Origin: JBBRHQ01 sp963840235
GTDB taxonomy: Bacteria; Actinomycetota; Thermoleophilia; Solirubrobacterales; 70-9
Length of the DNA: 64,000 nucleotides
Assembly (NCBI GenBank): GCA_963840235.1
Contig: CAWIYC010000002.1
Coordinates: forward strand, 62,001 to 126,000
Reading direction: 5' to 3'
Part shown: positions 25,098 to 33,401 of the stretch, one piece after another
Numbering within the stretch: position 1 is the first letter of the stretch
How the letters are laid out: each line of letters begins with the position of its first letter
The notes under the pieces: generated by a model
Database searches by the model: none
Told to the model about the DNA's origin: nothing
Seen by the model: only the letters and a program-made list of their open reading frames with translations
Translations under genes and position numbers: made by a program

Positions 25098-26066
25098 TTG
25101 AGCGGACGCTGGCTCGCGGGCAAGGCGACGGCGGCGCTGCTGACGTTCGCCTTCGTCCTCGTCTTCAACTTCTTCCTCTTCCGGGTCATGGGCGACCCGA
25201 CGACGCAGCTCGCGCGGTTGCCGCGGGCGACGCCGCAGGAGATCGAGAAGCTGAAGGCCAACTACGGGCTGGACAAGCCGCTGGTCGGCCAGTTCGCCGA
25301 CTACGTGGGCGACACCGTGCGCCTCGACCTCGGCACCAGCCAGCAGACACGAAGGACCGTCTGGGACGAGATCAAGGATGCGCTCCCGTGGACGCTGCTG
25401 CTGGTCGGCACCGGGACGCTGCTGGCGACCGTGATCGGCGCCTGGATGGGGGTGATCGCCGCGACCCGGCGCGGAAGGCGCACCGACGACGGCCTGCTCG
25501 GCTTCAGCCTCTTCACCTACGCGGCGCCGGAGTACTGGATCGGGATCATCCTGATCATCCTCTTCGCGGTGGAGATACCGATCTTCCCCGCCGGGCTGCA
25601 GGCGACCCCCGGCGTCGAGTTCTCGGGCTTCTTCGACAACGCGCTCGACGTCGCCGACCACCTGGTGCTGCCGGCGACGGCGATGACGCTGATGCTGCTC
25701 GGCCAGTACTTCCTGATCATGCGCTCGTCGATGGTCGACGTGCTGACCGAGGACTTCGTCACCGTCAAGCGCGCCATCGGCCTACCCTGGGACCGGGTGG
25801 TCCGCCGGCACGCGGTCCCCAACGCGCTGCTGCCGCTGGTGACCCTGGCGGCGATCCAGTTCGGGGCCGTGGTCGGGGGAGCGATCACGATCGAGACGGT
25901 CTTCTCCTGGCCGGGCCTCGGCCAGCTCACATTCGACGCGATCAACGACAAGGACTTCCCGGTGCTCCAGGGCACCTTCCTTATCTTTTCCGCCGGGGTC
26001 ATCCTCGCCAACTTCGCCGCCGACTGCCTCTACTTCTACCTCGACCCGCGGGTGCAGTCGAGATGA
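25098..26066 (+). CDS. dppB: Peptide ABC transporter permease (DppB/OppB type)
   Basis: A 322-residue inner-membrane permease. The first helix (ATAALLTFAFVLVFNFFLFRVM) is followed by the periplasmic loop typical of DppB (PRATPQEIEKLKANYGLDKPLVGQ) and five more helices. The cytoplasmic coupling motif is RRHAVPNALLPLVTLAAIQFG, followed by ETVFSWPGLG. I chose TTG 25098, 10 bp after the previous stop, because the ATG at 25084 is in another frame and closes at once. It pairs with DppC to form the channel. Confidence 0.9.
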   Translation: MSGRWLAGKATAALLTFAFVLVFNFFLFRVMGDPTTQLARLPRATPQEIEKLKANYGLDKPLVGQFADYVGDTVRLDLGTSQQTRRTVWDEIKDALPWTLLLVGTGTLLATVIGAWMGVIAATRRGRRTDDGLLGFSLFTYAAPEYWIGIILIILFAVEIPIFPAGLQATPGVEFSGFFDNALDVADHLVLPATAMTLMLLGQYFLIMRSSMVDVLTEDFVTVKRAIGLPWDRVVRRHAVPNALLPLVTLAAIQFGAVVGGAITIETVFSWPGLGQLTFDAINDKDFPVLQGTFLIFSAGVILANFAADCLYFYLDPRVQSR

Positions 26067-26971
26067 CCGAGATGCAGGGGACCGCCGCTGTGGGCACGCC
26101 GGTCGCTGTCGCCACCGGCGCGCCGGCTGCAGAGCGCAGCGTCCGCGATCTCTTCCTCAACACCTGGCGCGGCCGCCTCGGCCTCACGGTGGTCGGGATC
26201 TTCTGCCTGATGGCGATCTTCGGCAGCCTGATCGCGCCCCACGACCCGAATGCCTCGAGCCTCACCGTGCTCAAGGGCATCAGCGCCGATCACCCGCTGG
26301 GGACGACCGAGTTCGGCTCCGACGTCCTCTCTCAACTGCTGGTCGGGGCGCAGGTCTCGATCATCGTCGGCTTCTCCGCCGCGGTGATCTCTGCCGTGCT
26401 GGGGGCGGCCGTGGGTCTCGCCGGCGGCTACTTCGGCGGCTGGACCGACCGCATCCTCGACCCGCTGGAGAACTGGTTCCTGGTGATCCCGACGCTGCCG
26501 CTGATGATCGTCCTCGCCCGCCTGCTGAGCCCCTCGCTGACGGTCCTGATCGCAGTCATCGGGTTGACCTCCTGGGCCGGTACGGGGCGCATCGTCCGCG
26601 CCCAGGTGCTGACCCTGCGCGAGCGTGCCTTCGTCGAGCGCGCCCGTGCGCTGGGGGCGAGCGACCTCTACATCATCCGCACCCACATATTCCCGAACAC
26701 GATGCCGCTGATCTTCGCCAACACCGTTCTTATCGTCGCCGTGGCGATCCTCTCGGAGTCAGCCCTCGCCTTCCTCGGCCTCGGCGACCCGACCCGGATC
26801 TCCTGGGGCACGATGCTCGAGAACGCCTTCAACGCCGGCGCCCCCAGTGCCGGGGCGTGGTGGTACGTGATCCCGCCCGGCCTCTGCATCACCACCCTGG
26901 TGCTGGCGGTGTCGATCCTCGGCTACATGCTGGAAGAGCACGTCAACCCGCGACTGCGGGATCACCCGTGA
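26063..26971 (+). CDS. dppC: Peptide ABC transporter permease (DppC/OppC type)
   Basis: A 302-residue permease. An Ala/Thr-rich N-terminal tail (about 25 residues) precedes the first helix, then APHDPNASSLTVLKGISADH, PLGTTEFGSDVLSQL (family signature), and the coupling loop ERARALGASDLYIIRTHIFP with N-T-MPLI, followed by SESALAFLGLGDPTRISWG. All match DppC/OppC. ATG overlaps the dppB stop (ATGA), which is translational coupling expected for a one-to-one partner. Confidence 0.92.
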   Translation: MTEMQGTAAVGTPVAVATGAPAAERSVRDLFLNTWRGRLGLTVVGIFCLMAIFGSLIAPHDPNASSLTVLKGISADHPLGTTEFGSDVLSQLLVGAQVSIIVGFSAAVISAVLGAAVGLAGGYFGGWTDRILDPLENWFLVIPTLPLMIVLARLLSPSLTVLIAVIGLTSWAGTGRIVRAQVLTLRERAFVERARALGASDLYIIRTHIFPNTMPLIFANTVLIVAVAILSESALAFLGLGDPTRISWGTMLENAFNAGAPSAGAWWYVIPPGLCITTLVLAVSILGYMLEEHVNPRLRDHP

Positions 26972-27972
26972 GCGCCCTGCTCGAGGTCTCGGACCTGCGC
27001 GTCCAGCACGACGGCCAGCCGATCGTCGACGGCGTCGACTTCACCCTCAATCAGGGGGAGGCGCTGGGGCTGGCCGGGGAGTCGGGCTGCGGCAAGACCA
27101 CCACCGCGCTGGCGCTGATGAAGCTGCTGCCGCCTACCCTGAAGCAGTCCGGGACGCTGACCCTGAGACCCCCGGAGGTGGACGAGCCGATCAACGTCGA
27201 GAAGCGGACCGAGGCGGGAATGGGGCTGGTGCGATGGCGCCACATCTCGCTCGTGTTCCAGGGTGCGATGAACTCGCTCGACCCGGTGCAACGGGTGAAT
27301 TCCCAGATCGCCGAGGCGATCCGTCTGCACGAGAAGCGGCAGCAAGGGAAGGACGTGCGCGATCGGATCAGCGAGCTGCTGAAGACGGTCGGCCTGACGC
27401 CGGGGCTTGGGAACCGCTACCCGCACCAGCTCTCCGGTGGCCAGCGCCAGCGGGTGATGATCGCGCTGGCGCTCGCCTGCCGCCCGTCGCTGGTGATCGC
27501 CGACGAGCCGACCACGGCGCTCGACGTTGTCATGCAGGCCCAGGTGCTGGAGCTGCTCGAGCGCCTGCGCGAGCAGCTGGGGCTGGCCCTGATCCTGATC
27601 TCGCATGATCTCGGGGTGCTGGCGGAGACCTGCGACCGGATCGCGATCATGTACGCGGGCCGGATCGTCGAGATCGGTGCCGTGGACTCCGTCTTCGAAG
27701 CGCCGCAGCACCCTTACACCAAGCGCCTGCTCGACACCCTGCCGGTGATCGGCGGCGAGCGCGGGCTGGCGACGCCGATCCCGGGCGGCCCCCCCGACCC
27801 CGGCGACATGCCGCAGGGCTGCCGCTTCCGGCCGCGCTGCCCCTACGCGGCCGAGCAATGCCTCGAGGACCCCCGGTTGCGGGAGGTGCGTACGGGACAG
27901 GCCAGCGCCTGCCACTTCGCGCCGTGGAGCGACTGGCCGGAGCCGGCGGCCGCGGCGAGCGAGGAGACATGA
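26968..27972 (+). CDS. dppD: Peptide ABC transporter ATPase (DppD/OppD type)
   Basis: A 334-residue ATPase. Walker A is GESGCGKTTT (about residue 35), the Q-loop is LVFQGAMNSLDP, the ABC signature is HQLSGGQRQR, Walker B is LVIADEPTTALD and the switch His is in LISHDLGVL. The C-terminal oligopeptide domain has the cysteines GCRFRPRCPYAAEQC...C, which in relatives bind a 4Fe-4S cluster. The segment between Walker A and the Q-loop is slightly different from the usual DppD (TLRPPEVDEPINVEKRTEAG). GTG overlaps the previous stop. Confidence 0.92.
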   Translation: MSALLEVSDLRVQHDGQPIVDGVDFTLNQGEALGLAGESGCGKTTTALALMKLLPPTLKQSGTLTLRPPEVDEPINVEKRTEAGMGLVRWRHISLVFQGAMNSLDPVQRVNSQIAEAIRLHEKRQQGKDVRDRISELLKTVGLTPGLGNRYPHQLSGGQRQRVMIALALACRPSLVIADEPTTALDVVMQAQVLELLERLREQLGLALILISHDLGVLAETCDRIAIMYAGRIVEIGAVDSVFEAPQHPYTKRLLDTLPVIGGERGLATPIPGGPPDPGDMPQGCRFRPRCPYAAEQCLEDPRLREVRTGQASACHFAPWSDWPEPAAAASEET

Positions 27973-28952
27973 GCGATTCACTGATGGAGGTCCGCGACCT
28001 CGCGGTGAGCTTCAAGGTCCGCAAGGGCGTTACCCGGGCGGTCGACGGTGTTTCCCTCGACTGGCGAGCAGGGGAGGTCTTCGGGGTGGTGGGGGAGTCC
28101 GGTTGCGGAAAGTCGACCCTGGCGCGGGCCCTGCTCGGCCTGGTCGAGCCCGCCGCGGGCGAGGTGGCGCTGCACGGCAGCAAGCTGGAGGGCAAGTCGG
28201 ACCTGGGGGAGCTGCGCCGGCGGGTGCAGATGATCTTCCAGGACCCCTACCAGACGCTCAACCCGCGCCAGCGGGTCCGCTCGATCGTCGCCGAGCCGCT
28301 CGTCGTCCAGGGGGTGGACCGGGCCGAGCACGAGGGGCGGGTGCGGAGCGCGCTCGAGGACGTCGGGATGGACCCCGAGCGCTTCGGACAGCGCTACCCG
28401 CATCAGCTCTCCGGCGGCCAACGCCAGCGGGTGGCGATCGCCGCCGCGCTCGTGCTCGAGCCCGAGGGCCTGATCTGCGACGAGCCGGTCTCGATGCTCG
28501 ACGCTTCGGTGCGGGCCCAGATCCTCACCGTCCTCGGCGGGCTTCAGGAACGCCGCGGCCTGGCGCTGCTGTTCATCACCCACGACCTCAGCCTGGCCTG
28601 GTCGCTCTGCGACCGGTTGGCTGTGATGTACCTGGGGCGGGTGGTCGAGCAGGGCACGGCCGTGGACGTGATCGAGCATCCCCGCCACCCCTACACGCAG
28701 GCGCTGGTGGATGCGATCCCGGTGCCCACAGCGGGAGGGGGAGGCCGGCGCGAGCTGCTGGGCGGGGAGCTCCCGGACGCCACCGAGGTGCCCCCCGGCT
28801 GTCGCTTCCACCCGCGCTGTCCCCGTCGCTTCGAGCCCTGCGACCGCGTCGACCCGAAGCTGATCCCCATCGGGGGGCGGGAGCAGATGGCAGCCTGCCT
28901 TCTGCACGACCCCAGCATCGCCGCCGAAGCGGCCAGGGCGGGCGATGGCTGA
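27969..28952 (+). CDS. dppF: Peptide ABC transporter ATPase (DppF/OppF type)
   Basis: A 327-residue ATPase, the second motor of the importer. Walker A GESGCGKSTLA, Q-loop MIFQDPYQTLNPRQRV, signature HQLSGGQRQRV, Walker B LICDEPVSMLDASVRAQI and FITHDLSLAWSLCDR are all intact. The C-terminal extension again has GCRFHPRCPRRFEPC...C. It follows dppD with an ATGA overlap and overlaps the P1 peptidase gene by 8 bp. Together with the substrate-binding protein and the two permeases this is a complete peptide importer. Confidence 0.92.
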   Translation: MSDSLMEVRDLAVSFKVRKGVTRAVDGVSLDWRAGEVFGVVGESGCGKSTLARALLGLVEPAAGEVALHGSKLEGKSDLGELRRRVQMIFQDPYQTLNPRQRVRSIVAEPLVVQGVDRAEHEGRVRSALEDVGMDPERFGQRYPHQLSGGQRQRVAIAAALVLEPEGLICDEPVSMLDASVRAQILTVLGGLQERRGLALLFITHDLSLAWSLCDRLAVMYLGRVVEQGTAVDVIEHPRHPYTQALVDAIPVPTAGGGGRRELLGGELPDATEVPPGCRFHPRCPRRFEPCDRVDPKLIPIGGREQMAACLLHDPSIAAEAARAGDG

Positions 28953-29895
28953 GCGCTGGCGCCAGATCGCCGGTCCCGTCGGTCACCTCGCTCCCGGCCA
29001 GGGGAACGCGATCACCGACGTGCCCGGGGTCCGGGTCGGCCACGCGCAGGCGTCCAGCGGCGAGCGCACAGGCGTCACCGTGGTCGTCCCGCCGTCGCTG
29101 CCGGCGCCCGCCGGGGCGGCGACCGTGAACGGCATGGGCGAGCTCACCGGCAAGCTCGAGATCGACGAGCGCGGCTCGATCGAAACGCCGGTCTACCTCT
29201 GCGGATCGCACGCCGTCGGCGCCGTCCACCAGGCGGCGGTGCTGGCATCGGGCAGGGGGCCGGGCGACGTGGTGCTGCCGGTGGTCGGCGAGTGCGATGA
29301 CGGCCCCATGGCCGACTCGGGCACAGTCAAGGGGGAAGACGTCGAGCGGGCCCTCTCGAACCTCGGTACCGAGGTGGCCGAGGGCAGCGTCGGCGCCGGC
29401 ACCGGGATGAGCTGCTTCGACTTCCCGGGCGGGATCGGAACCGCCTCGCGCGCCGTCGGCGGCCATCACGTCGGGGTGCTGCTGCTCTGCAACTTCGGCG
29501 ATCGCGAGTACCTCGATCTTCTCGGGACCAGCCTCGGCCCGGCGCCAGTGAGGTCCGAGCCACACGGCTCCTGCATCACGGTCTGCGCCACCGACGCGCC
29601 GATGTCGGCGCATCAGCTGCGGCGGCTGGCCCTGCGACCGCTGCTGGGGCTCGCCCGCGCCGGCTCCTATGCGGCCGAGGGCTCGGGGGAGATCGGCCTC
29701 GCCTTCGCCACCTCGTCCTCCGGCGCCCTCGCCAGCAGCGAGCTCAACCCCTACTTTGCCGCCGCCTACGAGGCAGCCCACGAGGCCGTCTACAACTGCC
29801 TCGTCGCCGCCCGCCCGGCGCAGCGGCTCGACGGCAGTTCCCAGGAGCCGTTCCCGGTCGAGGCGGTCCGCCGGCTCGCCGGCGATCGGCGATGA
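28945..29895 (+). CDS. P1 family peptidase (DmpA/beta-aminopeptidase type)
   Basis: A 316-residue N-terminal-nucleophile hydrolase. The family precursor cuts itself in front of the catalytic Ser, here Gly208-Ser209 in EPHGSCITVCATDAPM. Other landmarks are NAITDVPGVRVGHA at the start, TVNGMGELTGKLEIDERG, LCGSHAVGAVHQA and GAGTGMSCFDFPGGIGTASR. DmpA releases N-terminal D- or L-residues, and close relatives (BapA) specifically release beta-amino acids. In an operon with enzymes for 3,5-diaminohexanoate, itself a beta-amino acid, a beta-aminopeptidase role is attractive but unproven. No signal peptide is seen. Confidence 0.85.
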   Translation: MAERWRQIAGPVGHLAPGQGNAITDVPGVRVGHAQASSGERTGVTVVVPPSLPAPAGAATVNGMGELTGKLEIDERGSIETPVYLCGSHAVGAVHQAAVLASGRGPGDVVLPVVGECDDGPMADSGTVKGEDVERALSNLGTEVAEGSVGAGTGMSCFDFPGGIGTASRAVGGHHVGVLLLCNFGDREYLDLLGTSLGPAPVRSEPHGSCITVCATDAPMSAHQLRRLALRPLLGLARAGSYAAEGSGEIGLAFATSSSGALASSELNPYFAAAYEAAHEAVYNCLVAARPAQRLDGSSQEPFPVEAVRRLAGDRR

Positions 29896-31187
29896 GCTGC
29901 GCCGAGCTGCGGGAAGAGGTGATCGGGCTGGCCCGGGACCTGATCCGCCTCGACACCTCGAACCCTCCCGGCAACGAGACACCGGCGGCGGAGCTCGTCG
30001 CCGATCGTCTCACCGCCGCCGGGGTCGAGTGCGAGCTCGTCGGCCCGGACCGCGAACGGCTCAACCTCGTCGCCCGGATCGGAGGCGGCGACGGGCCCTC
30101 GCTGATGCTGATGGGCCACACAGACGTGGTCCCCGCGCCGCGCGCCAACTGGACGGTGCCACCGTTCGAGGCCCGGATCCGCGACGGGCAGCTGGTCGGA
30201 CGCGGCGCAGCCGACATGAAGAACGAGCTGGCGGCGCGGGCGGTGGCAATGGCCGCCTTCGCCCGCAGCGGGGCCAGGCCGGCAGGGGACGTGGTCCTGG
30301 TCGCCGAGTCCGACGAGGAGCGAAACACCGCCAACGTCGGCATGTCATGGCTGCTTCGCGAGCGCCCGGACCTGCGCTGCGACTACGCTCTCAACGAGGG
30401 CGGCGGCACGCTTTTCGAGCTTGCCGGAGGCCGCCGGATCGTCACCGTCTCGGTCGGTGAGAAGCAGGTGACCTCGTTGCGGCTCCGCCTCCACGGCCGC
30501 GCCGCCCACGCCTCGGTTCCGGGCCGTGCCGACAACCCGCTTCGCCACGCGGCGAGCGCGATCGAGAGGCTGCTCGCCCATCGGACGCCGGCGCGGCTGG
30601 TGCCATCTGTCGCCGCCGCGCTCGAGACCCTGGGAGCGCCCACGGATGCTGACGAGGCGGTCTCCTGGGTCGCCGGGGAGCACCCGGCCCTGGGCGCGCT
30701 GGTGGCGGCGATGACTCGGATGACGATCACCCCGACGGGGCTCGAGACCTCCGAGCCCGCCAACGTGATCCCGCCCTTCGCCGACGTCATCTGCGACTGC
30801 CGGGCGCTCCCGGGCGAGACCGAGGAGGACATCCGCGATCAGGTGGGGCGGGCCCTCGGGGAGGAGATCCCCTATGAGCTGGACCTGCTGGAGCCGCTCG
30901 AGGGGGGCACCGAGTCGTCGACCGATACCCCGCTATACCGGATCTGCCAGGAGTACGTCGCCGATCGCCTGCCGGGGGCGGAGCTGTTCCCGGTGGTGAC
31001 GCCCGGGTTCAGCGACTCCCACTGGATCCGGAAGGCGCAGGACACGGTCGCCTACGGCTTCGCCCCGGTCTTCTCCACCGACCCCACCGCCTACATGGAC
31101 GCCGCCCACGGGGCCGACGAGAGCCTTGACCTGGACGACCTCGAGGAGATGGCCGAGTTCCACCTGCGCGTGCTCAACAACTGGTGA
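29892..31187 (+). CDS. M20 family metallopeptidase
   Basis: A 431-residue di-zinc amidohydrolase of the ArgE/DapE/CPG2 group. Metal and catalytic residues are in LMGHTDVVP (His, Asp), GRGAADMKNE (bridging Asp), ESDEERN (catalytic Glu, metal Glu) and the late YMDAAHGADE (His). The lid domain carries RLHGRAAHASVPGRADNPL. It cleaves an acyl or peptidyl amide from an amino acid. It is the last gene of the operon, joined by ATGA overlap to the P1 peptidase. I read it as a second intracellular step in peptide breakdown. Confidence 0.87.
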   Translation: MSCAELREEVIGLARDLIRLDTSNPPGNETPAAELVADRLTAAGVECELVGPDRERLNLVARIGGGDGPSLMLMGHTDVVPAPRANWTVPPFEARIRDGQLVGRGAADMKNELAARAVAMAAFARSGARPAGDVVLVAESDEERNTANVGMSWLLRERPDLRCDYALNEGGGTLFELAGGRRIVTVSVGEKQVTSLRLRLHGRAAHASVPGRADNPLRHAASAIERLLAHRTPARLVPSVAAALETLGAPTDADEAVSWVAGEHPALGALVAAMTRMTITPTGLETSEPANVIPPFADVICDCRALPGETEEDIRDQVGRALGEEIPYELDLLEPLEGGTESSTDTPLYRICQEYVADRLPGAELFPVVTPGFSDSHWIRKAQDTVAYGFAPVFSTDPTAYMDAAHGADESLDLDDLEEMAEFHLRVLNNW

Positions 31188-31206
31188 CAGCGGGCCGAAC
31201 GCAACC

Positions 31207-31245
31207 TTGGGCCTCCCAAACGCACGTAAAGGTGAAGTTCGGCGG
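31207..31245. repeat. Convergent gap with GTGAAGTTCGGCGG motif
   Basis: A small hairpin TTGGG-cct-CCCAA (31207-31219) is followed by GTGAAGTTCGGCGG (31232-31245), between two convergent genes. The same 14-mer is at 18138-18151, again in a convergent gap, and closely related copies are at 50133-50163. Confidence 0.5.
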
Positions 31246-31253
31246 CTGAGCGC

Positions 31254-31904
31254 TCATTCGACCAGTCGCCGGTCCACGGCCCAGCGGCTGAGCTGGTGGC
31301 GGCTGGAGAGCTGGAGCTTGCGCAGGACGGCGCTGACGTGGGCCTCGACGGTCCGCGGCGAGATCCCGAGGCGCAGGGCGATCTCCTTGTAGAGGTAACC
31401 GCGGGCGATCAATCGCAGCACCTCGCGCTCGCGGGGCGTGAGCTGGTCGAGCTCAGGATCGACTTCAGCCTCGGGGATCTCCCCTCGGAAGGCGTCGAGC
31501 ACAAAGCCCGCGAGCCGGGGGGAGAAGACGGCGTCGCCGTCGCGCACCCGGGAGATCGCGGTGCTCAGCTCCTCGCCGGAGATCGACTTGGTGACGTAGC
31601 CGCGGGCCCCGGCGCGGATGACGGCGATCACGTCCTCGGCGGCATCTGAGACCGAGAGCGCGAGGAAGCGCTGCGCGGGCCGCTTCCGCGTGACCTGGCG
31701 AATCACCTCGGCACCTCCGCCGTCCGGCATGTGGACGTCTATCAGGACCACGTCGGGCTCCTCGGCGAGCGTCGCCGCGATCGCCTCGGAGACGGTTCCC
31801 GCCTCGGCCCGGATCTCGACCAGGCCCTCGAGCTCGGAGCGGACCCCGGCGCGAAAGAGCGCGTGGTCGTCGACGATGACGACGCTGGGTCGCTCCGCGC
31901 TCAC
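31254..31904 (-). CDS. NarL/LiaR-type response regulator
   Basis: A 216-residue two-component regulator. The receiver domain has VIVDDHALFR (acidic pocket), phospho-acceptor Asp in VVLIDVHMPDGG, Ser/Thr in FLALSVSDAAED and Lys in YVTKSISG. The LuxR-type DNA-binding domain is LTPREREVLRLIARGYLYKE, then RLGISPRTVEAHVSAVLRKL. Its GTG overlaps the stop of the kinase gene (GTGA), so it is the cognate partner. It likely regulates the upstream liaF-like genes, as in LiaFSR systems. Confidence 0.92.
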   Translation of the reverse strand: MSAERPSVVIVDDHALFRAGVRSELEGLVEIRAEAGTVSEAIAATLAEEPDVVLIDVHMPDGGGAEVIRQVTRKRPAQRFLALSVSDAAEDVIAVIRAGARGYVTKSISGEELSTAISRVRDGDAVFSPRLAGFVLDAFRGEIPEAEVDPELDQLTPREREVLRLIARGYLYKEIALRLGISPRTVEAHVSAVLRKLQLSSRHQLSRWAVDRRLVE

Positions 31905-33196
31905 CTCTCCCCACCGCCCTCCGCGGGCCCCTCGCGCCGTATCTTGAGTGCGACCTCGGTGCCGCCGTCCCCCGGTGAGCGGATCTCGGCGTCGCCGCCG
32001 GCCCGGCTCATCCTGCCGATGATCGACTCGCGCACGCCGCGGCGGTCGGGGGGCACCGCGGCGGGGTCAAATCCGAGCCCGCGGTCGCGAACGTAGACCT
32101 CGATCGAGTCGGCCCCGATCTCGGCAAAGACGCGGATAGGGCCCGGCTCAGAGGCGTGTCTGGCGGCGTTCATGAGTGCCTCCCGGGTGGCGCCGAGCAC
32201 GGCCTCGCCACGCTCGTCGACGGCGCAGTCGCCGACGATCACCGCCTCGACCGCGACCCGGTGGTCATCCTCGACCTCCTCGCCGACCGAGCGAAGCGCA
32301 GCCGCCAGGCTCTCGCCGGCCTCGCCGTCGCTTCCCCCGGCCAGCCAAGTGCGGAGCTCGCGCTCCTGGCGACGGGCGAGGGCCGCAACCTCGCGCGGGT
32401 CGCCGGCCCGCTTCTGCACCAGGGTCAGGGTCTGCAGCACCGAGTCGTGCAGGTGAGCGGCAAGCTCGGCCCGCTCCTGGGAGCGGATCCGCTCCGCCCG
32501 CTCGGCGGCGAGGTTTCGTCCGAGCCGCCAGATGAATGGGGCCAGGATCAGCCCCAGCGAGACGACGACGACCACGGCCGTCAGGGCGGCATCGCGGAGG
32601 CCGCCGAGGATGTTGTTGGAGGAGAGGAAGAGCAGGGCGGCGCCGACAACGAGCAGGATCCCGAAGACACCGCGGTAGAGCTCGGTGAGCTGCGACGGCT
32701 CCTGGGGCGCGCCTTCGCCCGGCGCACCGATCTCCGCGGTGGCGGGTGCCGCTGCGGCCCAAGCTCCCGAGGCCGGCCCGGCAGCCGAGTCGCCCCGGCG
32801 CGAGCGCCGCCAAAGCAGGGCGGCCCCGAATGCGGCCAGGACCAGAGGCCAGACCAGGGCGTCGCTCCACCAGATGCCGAGCTGGCGAAAGGCGAGCAAA
32901 GCCGACAGCGTCAGCAGGCCGACCCCGGCCGCGAGCTTCCAGCCGCCCCCCGCGCGCGTGCGCAGGCCGAGCCGCCGCAGCGGCGGATCACGATCGCCCT
33001 CGGCGGGTATCGAGGCCCAGGCGACGATGTAGGCGAGCAGCGCCAGGCCGCCCGTGGCGATGGCGACGACGACGAAGGCGACCCGCAGCAGCACCGGATC
33101 GACCCCGGTTCGGGCGCCGATGCCGGCCAGCACGCCTCCGATCAGTCCGGCGCGGGTGTCGCGGCGCAGCGGTGCTCGTCCGGCGATTGCGTTCAC
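31901..33196 (-). CDS. PspC-domain sensor histidine kinase
   Basis: A 431-residue membrane kinase. The N-terminal PspC domain (RRDTRAGLIGGVLAGIGART, then VLLRVAFVVVAIATGGLALL) is followed by further helices to about residue 220. The HisKA_3 motif ELAAHLHDSVLQTLTLVQKR carries the phospho-acceptor His. The HATPase has N-box EALMNAARHA and VYVRDRGLGFDP. PspC-type input suggests sensing of membrane stress. The start is GTG, 4 bp after the small membrane gene. Confidence 0.88.
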   Translation of the reverse strand: MNAIAGRAPLRRDTRAGLIGGVLAGIGARTGVDPVLLRVAFVVVAIATGGLALLAYIVAWASIPAEGDRDPPLRRLGLRTRAGGGWKLAAGVGLLTLSALLAFRQLGIWWSDALVWPLVLAAFGAALLWRRSRRGDSAAGPASGAWAAAAPATAEIGAPGEGAPQEPSQLTELYRGVFGILLVVGAALLFLSSNNILGGLRDAALTAVVVVVSLGLILAPFIWRLGRNLAAERAERIRSQERAELAAHLHDSVLQTLTLVQKRAGDPREVAALARRQERELRTWLAGGSDGEAGESLAAALRSVGEEVEDDHRVAVEAVIVGDCAVDERGEAVLGATREALMNAARHASEPGPIRVFAEIGADSIEVYVRDRGLGFDPAAVPPDRRGVRESIIGRMSRAGGDAEIRSPGDGGTEVALKIRREGPAEGGGER

Positions 33197-33200
33197 GGTC

Positions 33201-33401
33201 TCAATCGTGACGCCCCGCGTCGCCGCCGTCGAGCCCGCTGAAGACCAGGATCGCGCCGGTCGCCGCCGTCAGCGCCACCGCGATCCAGCCGAGCGAGAGG
33301 TCGAGGGCGCCGGAGGCGTCGAGGAGGAGGAGCGCGCCGAGGGCGGCAATGACCGCCCCCGACGCGAGCGAGACGGGGTCGAAGCTCAGCCCTCTGCGCA
33401 C
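33201..33401 (-). CDS. Small two-helix membrane protein
   Basis: A 66-residue protein with two transmembrane helices (ASGAVIAALGALLLLDASGA and LGWIAVALTAATGAILVFSG) and a charged C-terminus ending in HD. It overlaps the liaF-like gene by 16 bp and lies 4 bp before the kinase gene, so it is cotranscribed with the sensor system and may be a membrane accessory. It resembles the short DUF5668-type helix pairs found in LiaF-like proteins, but I cannot confirm the family. Confidence 0.65.
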   Translation of the reverse strand: MRRGLSFDPVSLASGAVIAALGALLLLDASGALDLSLGWIAVALTAATGAILVFSGLDGGDAGRHD

